From assembly GCA_030620925.1 (NCBI GenBank), contig JAUXIQ010000049.1:1-9395 (forward strand): DNA of 9,395 nt, in the 5' to 3' direction. This DNA comes from Nitrospinota bacterium. Lineage in GTDB: Bacteria > JAUXIQ01. The position numbers and the translations under genes were made by a program. The first letter of the stretch is position 1. Every line of letters starts with the position of its first letter. Below, piece after piece: positions 6,249-9,395 of the stretch. The notes under the pieces were generated by a model. It ran no database searches, was not told the origin of the DNA, and saw nothing but the letters and a program-made list of their open reading frames with translations.

Positions 6249-6566
6249 TTACCGTCCCAGGAACCTGGTGAAGCGCTTCAACTGGGAGGTGGTTTGGGCG
6301 ATCTCTTTTATGCTGTCCAGTTCAGGTATATCATCAAGTCCTTTTTTTATTTCATCCAGTGGGTTCAGGCTCTGAGCATCTTCATCTTTCCCGGCGGATT
6401 TTACGACGTCGACTTCATTTTTCACCTGCTGGACGTTTTCCTTTATCCCTCTGATGCTCTTACCCAGTTTTTTACCAGCCTCCGATGGGCTTCTGCCGGA
6501 CAGCATGAAAAAGACCACGACTACGACGCCCACCACCAGCATTTCCTGAGGGCCCATTCCGAACAT
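6249..6566 (-). CDS. tatA: Sec-independent translocase protein, TatA/TatB family
   Basis: 105 residues from the ATG at 6566. Architecture is TatA-like: a short N-terminus with MFGMGPQEM (polar Glu8 as in many Tat subunits), one transmembrane helix (about 9-22, Val-rich), a hinge, the amphipathic helix with GKKLGKSIRGIKEN (31-44), then a charged tail. TatA oligomers carry folded twin-arginine proteins across the cytoplasmic membrane with TatC. The start is chosen because GGAGG lies 6 nt upstream and TatA proteins begin with MFG; an ATG at 6581 would add five residues and has only a distant AGGAA. The hinge is LSGRSPSEAG, where most TatA proteins have an FGP..LPE-like sequence, so a TatB-like or specialised role is possible. 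No tatC is nearby. Confidence 0.82.
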   Translation of the reverse strand: MFGMGPQEMLVVGVVVVVFFMLSGRSPSEAGKKLGKSIRGIKENVQQVKNEVDVVKSAGKDEDAQSLNPLDEIKKGLDDIPELDSIKEIAQTTSQLKRFTRFLGR

Positions 6567-6612
6567 ATATGAAACCTCCATGTTCCGATTGCAAATTCCT
6601 TAACGTTATACT

Positions 6613-6642
6613 AATATATCATACGTAAACGGACTTCCTCAA
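6613..6642 (-). promoter_or_regulatory. Candidate promoter for tatA
   Basis: On the minus strand, TTGAGG (6637-6642, 4 of 6) and TATATT (6613-6618) are 18 nt apart, about 45 nt upstream of the tatA ATG. Other AT-rich -10-like words (TATAAC) overlap, so the placement is tentative. Confidence 0.35.
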
Positions 6643-6684
6643 ACTTTTTTACCTTACGCTGTTCGAGGCGGTATCAGTCTTACA

Positions 6685-6712
6685 TCGAAATCCCGATATG
6701 GGTGGATATAAA
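6685..6712 (+). promoter_or_regulatory. Weak candidate promoter for the aldolase/phosphatase gene
   Basis: TCGAAA (6685-6690, 4 of 6) and TATAAA (6707-6712, 5 of 6) are 16 nt apart. If used, the message would have a leader of about 210 nt containing the folded region at 6736-6882. The -35 is weak and other starts are possible. Confidence 0.3.
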
Positions 6713-6735
6713 TCTTGCTGATTGGATTGGAAAAT

Positions 6736-6882
6736 GGGTCGGGCCTGTTTTCCCTACCCGAAGCTCTTTTAAAGCGAGCCTTTTTTACGAATTCTGATGG
6801 CTGAAATTTTGTCCCGCCCCTGCGGTTCACTTGAGCCGCGTACAGGGTTTTAGGCGGGGGATTCGCTGGATTCTAACGGTTC
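6736..6882 (+). promoter_or_regulatory. Long structured leader upstream of the aldolase/phosphatase
   Basis: Hairpin 1: GGGTCGGG (6736-6743) with CCCTACCC (6752-6759), one mismatch. Hairpin 2: GCTC/GAGC (6763-6766 and 6776-6779), followed closely by six T (6781-6786), a weak terminator-like element. Hairpin 3 is 16 bp in three stacked helices: 6813-6818 with 6853-6858, 6819-6822 with 6843-6846, and 6823-6828 with 6833-6838, with bulges only on the 3' side. GAGCC occurs at 6776 and 6833 and GGTTC at 6824 and 6878, in alternating order, so exclusive alternative pairings are possible. No named riboswitch class was recognised. Pairing is seen; attenuation or ligand sensing is inference. Confidence 0.4.
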
Positions 6883-6931
6883 ACGGCGAAAAAGGGCCAT
6901 TGCCCGGAGCAGATGCACAGGGAGGTGCTTA

Positions 6932-8038
6932 ATGGCAGCAGAAAAGATTACCCTCAGCATTATAAAGGCTGATGTAGGCGGATACGTGGGACACACCACC
7001 ATGCACCCCGATTTGATGAATCGCGCTGAGGAATGCCTCCAGGAAGCTCTGGATAAGGGGATGTTGGTGGATTTCAAGGTCATGCACTGCGGAGACGACC
7101 TGGAGCTCATCATCACTCATAAGCGAGGGGAAGAGGACGAGGAAATCCATCAACTGGCCTGGGATACCTTCGTAAGCTGCACGGAAGTGGCCAAGACGCT
7201 CAAGCTCTACGGCGCCGGGCAGGACCTCCTTTCAGACGCCTTCAGCGGCAACATCAAGGGCCTGGGCCCGGGCTGCGCGGAAATCGAGATGGAAGAGCGC
7301 AAGAGCGAGCCGATAGTGGTGTTCATGGCCGACAAGACTTCGCCTGGAGCCTGGAACCTGCCACTCTTCCGCATGTTCGCCGATCCTTTCAATACCGCGG
7401 GGCTGGTCATCGACCCCAGCTGCCACGGCGGTTTCCGGTTCGAGGTCCTGGACGCGAAGCAGAACATGACCATCGAGCTCGATTGCCCGGGCGAAATGTA
7501 CGAACTACTGGCTTTCCTGGGCGCGCACTCCAGGTTCATGGTCAACAGGGTCTATCGCCGCAGCGACGGCGAGGTGGCCGCGGCGGCTTCCGTCCAGAAG
7601 CTGAGCTACATCGCAGGTAAATACGTTGGTAAAGACGACCCGGTGATGATAGTCCGCTCGCAGGCCGGTTTTCCGGCGCTGGGGGAAGTCCTGGAGCCCT
7701 TCGCGTTTCCCCATATTGTTGAAGGCTGGATGCGCGGCTCACACCACGGCCCCCTGATGCCGGTGGGCTTCGAGGACGCGACACCTACCCGGTTCGACGG
7801 ACCGCCCAGGGTGATCGCCGCCGGTTTCCAACTGGCTAACGGCAAGCTGGTAGGTCCCCTGGACATGTTCAAGGATATAAGCTTCGACCCCGCCCGACAA
7901 AAGGCCAACGAGATCGGGGAATATCTGCGCAGACACGGTCCTTTCGAGCCGCACAGGCTGCCTCTGGAACAGATGGAATATACCACCATGCCCGGCATCA
8001 TGGATAAGCTTAAAGACCGCTTCGTACAGAACGCTTGA
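6932..8038 (+). CDS. Bifunctional fructose-1,6-bisphosphate aldolase/phosphatase
   Basis: 368 residues, the usual length of the archaeal-type (class V) enzyme. It joins dihydroxyacetone phosphate and glyceraldehyde 3-phosphate and then removes the 1-phosphate to give fructose 6-phosphate, making gluconeogenesis one-way. Landmarks agree with the Sulfolobus enzyme at a constant offset of +2 in the C-terminal half: Tyr231 and Schiff-base Lys234 (KYVGKDDPVM), metal ligands Asp235-Asp236, and Tyr350. N-terminal metal ligands fit Asp14 and His21 (IKADVGGYVGH) and Asp55-Asp56 (HCGDDLEL). Other conserved blocks are ADKTSPGAWN (133-142), GSHHGPLMPV (269-278) and FDGPPRV (288-294). GGAGG lies 6 nt before ATG. 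It is monocistronic, with a strong terminator downstream. It is cytoplasmic and Mg-dependent by family. No active-site change was seen. Confidence 0.95.
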   Translation: MAAEKITLSIIKADVGGYVGHTTMHPDLMNRAEECLQEALDKGMLVDFKVMHCGDDLELIITHKRGEEDEEIHQLAWDTFVSCTEVAKTLKLYGAGQDLLSDAFSGNIKGLGPGCAEIEMEERKSEPIVVFMADKTSPGAWNLPLFRMFADPFNTAGLVIDPSCHGGFRFEVLDAKQNMTIELDCPGEMYELLAFLGAHSRFMVNRVYRRSDGEVAAAASVQKLSYIAGKYVGKDDPVMIVRSQAGFPALGEVLEPFAFPHIVEGWMRGSHHGPLMPVGFEDATPTRFDGPPRVIAAGFQLANGKLVGPLDMFKDISFDPARQKANEIGEYLRRHGPFEPHRLPLEQMEYTTMPGIMDKLKDRFVQNA

Positions 8039-8161
8039 GCAGAGGCGAGCCTATCCCGATGCTCGATTAAGAAGCAGGACTTTCAGTGCGTTGGACCAGC
8101 TCAACCAATCCAACCTGCCCCTCATGGGGATGGATCAAGACTCTTATTTCGCCTTCATTAG

Positions 8162-8203
8162 ATAACAGAAGCGGGCCGCAACTGGCCCGCTTCTGTTATT
8201 TTA
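8162..8203 (+). terminator. Strong intrinsic terminator after the aldolase/phosphatase gene
   Basis: ATAACAGAAGCGGGCC (8162-8177) and GGCCCGCTTCTGTTAT (8184-8199) form a perfect 16-bp stem with a 6-nt loop, followed by TTTTA on the plus strand. It could also help stop minus-strand transcription leaving the superoxide dismutase gene 25 nt away, but that side lacks a U-tract. The 123 nt between the aldolase/phosphatase stop and this stem hold no gene that I can support. Confidence 0.88.
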
Positions 8204-8224
8204 TAATCCGTTCTGTTTATACCG

Positions 8225-8815
8225 CTACTTCAGGCGCGCTTGCACTGCTTCCCAGTCTATATTGGCGCAGAAGTCTTCTATGTACTTGGCGCGCTGGGTG
8301 GGTTTGAGGTAGACGGTGAAGGCGTGTTCCCACACGTCCATTACCAGGAGGGGATTGAAACCCACCGGGTTTCCGTCTTCGTGCAGGTTGATCCAGTGCA
8401 CGCTCAGGTTGCCGCTCACGGTGTCCTGGAAGAGGATGGTCCAGCCCACGCCGCGCATGGCTGCGGTCTTGGTGAAATGATTCTGAAAGTTGTCCCAGCC
8501 GTCAAAGGCGTTTTCGATGGCTTTTTTTATGTTGGGGGCGGCATCGGGGTTTCCGCCCTCTCCTGACAGGTTATCGAAGTAAAGCTCGTGGAGACGCATA
8601 CCGTTGTATTCGAAGCCCAGTCTGCGTATCAGCTCGCTGTATTCGGGGGTTCCGGCGTTTCCGCTCTTGACCATCTCCGCGATCTTCACGCGCAGGGTGT
8701 TGGTGTTCTTCACATAACCGGCGTAGAGCGTAAGGTGCTCGGCTATCTGATCTTCGGGGATATTTTTGAGGTCGGCCAAATCGAACTTTTTTTCTTGAAA
8801 GTGTTCTACGGGCAT
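8225..8815 (-). CDS. Superoxide dismutase, Fe/Mn family (probably Fe)
   Basis: 196 residues from the ATG at 8815. It dismutes superoxide to peroxide and oxygen; no signal peptide is seen, so it is cytoplasmic. Expected metal ligands are His27 (AEHLTLYAGYV), His76 (MRLHELYF), Asp160 and His164 (VMDVWEHAFTVYL); the active-site Tyr is Tyr34. GWTILFQD (124-131) matches the conserved GW core. The first helix carries HLTLYAGYV rather than the common HYGKHHQTYV, so the outer-sphere histidine pair of E. coli-type enzymes is missing and the spacing is one residue shorter. Metal choice is inferred: NLHEDG has His145 near where MnSOD has its active-site Gln, which suits an Fe or cambialistic enzyme. The start is fixed by GGAGG 7 nt upstream; the ATG at 8821 sits on top of this site, and a longer reading frame to 8920 gives an implausible leader. 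Confidence 0.92.
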   Translation of the reverse strand: MPVEHFQEKKFDLADLKNIPEDQIAEHLTLYAGYVKNTNTLRVKIAEMVKSGNAGTPEYSELIRRLGFEYNGMRLHELYFDNLSGEGGNPDAAPNIKKAIENAFDGWDNFQNHFTKTAAMRGVGWTILFQDTVSGNLSVHWINLHEDGNPVGFNPLLVMDVWEHAFTVYLKPTQRAKYIEDFCANIDWEAVQARLK

Positions 8816-8868
8816 GAGCATTCCTCCCTGCTTTAATTGACCTGATTTCAAAAAAAATTTCAACGGTT

Positions 8869-8887
8869 GATAATAACATATATATTC
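8869..8887. promoter_or_regulatory. Possible Fur-like operator at the superoxide dismutase promoter
   Basis: The 19-nt site begins with GATAAT and ends with ATATTC, matching the classic Fur box at 12 of 19 positions by eye, and overlaps the candidate -10 (8877-8882). Iron-responsive control of a superoxide dismutase would make sense, but the region is AT-rich and such matches arise easily. Confidence 0.2.
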
Positions 8888-8905
8888 AGAGTCGTAATAA
8901 ATCAA
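8877..8905 (-). promoter_or_regulatory. Candidate promoter for the superoxide dismutase gene
   Basis: On the minus strand, TTGATT (8900-8905) and TATATG (8877-8882) are exactly 17 nt apart, each 4 of 6 to consensus. Initiation near 8870 gives a leader of about 55 nt. The -35 lies 8 nt from the glutamine synthetase terminator stem, which would insulate it from upstream readthrough. Confidence 0.45.
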
Positions 8906-8912
8906 CGCTCTG

Positions 8913-8971
8913 AAAAACAAAAGGCCGATCTCCGGATTTAAAATATATCCGAAAACCGGCCTTTTGTTTTT
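8913..8971. terminator. Nested intrinsic terminator of the glutamine synthetase gene
   Basis: AAAAACAAAAGGCCG (8913-8927) and CGGCCTTTTGTTTTT (8957-8971) pair over 15 bp. Inside the loop a second hairpin pairs CGGAT (8933-8937) with ATCCG (8947-8951). The A/T-rich arms provide a U-tract on both strands, so it can act in both directions. It begins 20 nt past the glutamine synthetase stop and is best assigned to that gene on the minus strand. Confidence 0.85.
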
Positions 8972-8991
8972 AAACGAAGCGGCGCTATTCT

Positions 8992-9395
8992 TTACAGGTC
9001 ATAATAGAGCGCGAACTCGTAGGGGTGAGGCCGGGTGCGTACCTGGTCCACCTCTACCGTCCGCTTGTAATCGAGCCAGGTGTCTATGACGTCCATGGTG
9101 AACACGTCGCCTTTGAGGAGAAACTCGTGGTCCTCTTCGAGGGCATTGAGCACTTCGGTGAGGCTGCCGGGGGTGGACTTAACGGCCAGGGCCTCCTGGG
9201 GTTCCAGGTCGTAGAGGTTTCGGTCTATGGGGTCGGGGGGGAGGATCTTGTTCTGTATTCCATCCAGTCCGGCCATAAGCAGAGCGGAGAAAGCCAGGTA
9301 GCCGTTGCACGAGGGATCGGGAGGACGGTATTCGATGCGCTTGGCCTTCTCGCTGCGGGAGTAGACGGGGATGCGCACGCAGGCGCTCCTGTTTC
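8992..9395 (-). CDS. glnA: Glutamine synthetase type I, C-terminal part (5' end outside window)
   Basis: 133 residues of the C-terminus are visible, in frame to the window edge. It makes glutamine from glutamate, ammonia and ATP as a cytoplasmic dodecamer. Diagnostic segments include [12 protein letters not shown] (glutamate and nucleotide binding region), [18 protein letters not shown] (with the conserved Arg of the RxExRxPDP motif), LMAGLDGI, and the end [16 protein letters not shown]. The sequence RNLYDLEP contains a Tyr (codon at 9211-9213) at the place of Tyr397, which is adenylylated in enteric GSI, so adenylylation is possible but unproven. GTG at 9378 is internal, because NRSAC precedes it in frame. 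A strong terminator follows. No glnB or regulator is visible. Confidence 0.95.
   Translation of the reverse strand, partial: NRSACVRIPVYSRSEKAKRIEYRPPDPSCNGYLAFSALLMAGLDGIQNKILPPDPIDRNLYDLEPQEALAVKSTPGSLTEVLNALEEDHEFLLKGDVFTMDVIDTWLDYKRTVEVDQVRTRPHPYEFALYYDL

Noticed and set aside
6582-6931. A tRNA, small RNA or known riboswitch in the 350-nt gap
   Set aside because: No cloverleaf and no conserved core of the T-box, SAM, glycine, c-di-GMP or FMN classes was recognised; only the hairpins listed could be supported.
8086-8307. Small plus-strand open frame through the terminator after the aldolase/phosphatase
   Set aside because: It reads through a 16-bp terminator stem and into the superoxide dismutase gene; no motif and no good start.
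8816-8920. N-terminal extension of the superoxide dismutase (frame open to 8920)
   Set aside because: The extension overlaps the promoter and an ideal GGAGG site placed for the ATG at 8815, and it does not look like a signal peptide.

Overview
The window is a moderately GC-rich bacterial chromosome segment. It reads as a normal chromosome: Shine-Dalgarno sites, sigma70-like promoters, intrinsic terminators and housekeeping genes. The gene content is acyl-CoA catabolism (two family III CoA-transferases, a soluble fumarate-reductase-like flavoprotein, a crotonase) plus a bifunctional fructose-1,6-bisphosphate aldolase/phosphatase, an Fe-type superoxide dismutase, glutamine synthetase I, a TatA-type protein and an FmdB zinc ribbon. 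The archaeal-type aldolase/phosphatase occurs in archaea and in mostly anaerobic or deep-branching bacteria. Together with the CoA-transferases this suggests an anaerobic or microaerophilic heterotroph, possibly Chloroflexota (Dehalococcoidia) or a Desulfobacterota/Syntrophobacterota-like lineage. The phylum cannot be fixed from the sequence alone. No mobile element, CRISPR array, tRNA or rRNA was seen.

Layout. On the minus strand, reading from about 5.65 kb down to 0.82 kb, an apparent operon runs: HD-domain protein, CoA-transferase B, CoA-transferase A, FrdA/SdhA-like flavoprotein. Gaps are 42, 38 and 4 nt, and a promoter lies just upstream of the HD gene. After a 380-nt gap rich in inverted repeats comes a crotonase on the same strand (cut by the window start), with its own candidate promoter and a folded leader. 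From 5.83 to 6.17 kb on the plus strand is an FmdB-type zinc ribbon, convergent with a minus-strand TatA gene (6.25-6.57 kb). A 365-nt divergent region then leads to the plus-strand aldolase/phosphatase (6.93-8.04 kb) behind a long, foldable leader. A 16-bp-stem terminator separates it from the minus-strand superoxide dismutase. A second strong terminator closes the glutamine synthetase gene, of which only the C-terminal part is present.

How it may work together (inference). The CoA-transferases would activate a carboxylic acid to its CoA thioester, the flavoprotein would oxidise or reduce a carbon-carbon double bond, and the crotonase would hydrate, isomerise or cleave the product. The acetyl-CoA or pyruvate released would feed gluconeogenesis through the aldolase/phosphatase, although nothing links that gene to the catabolic cluster by operon. 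Three cluster members have changed active-site residues: CoA-transferase B has Tyr at the usual Asp nucleophile position, the flavoprotein has Tyr for a fumarate-binding His, and the crotonase lacks both usual Glu residues. The substrate is therefore probably not a standard textbook one, and the cluster is the most interesting part of the window.
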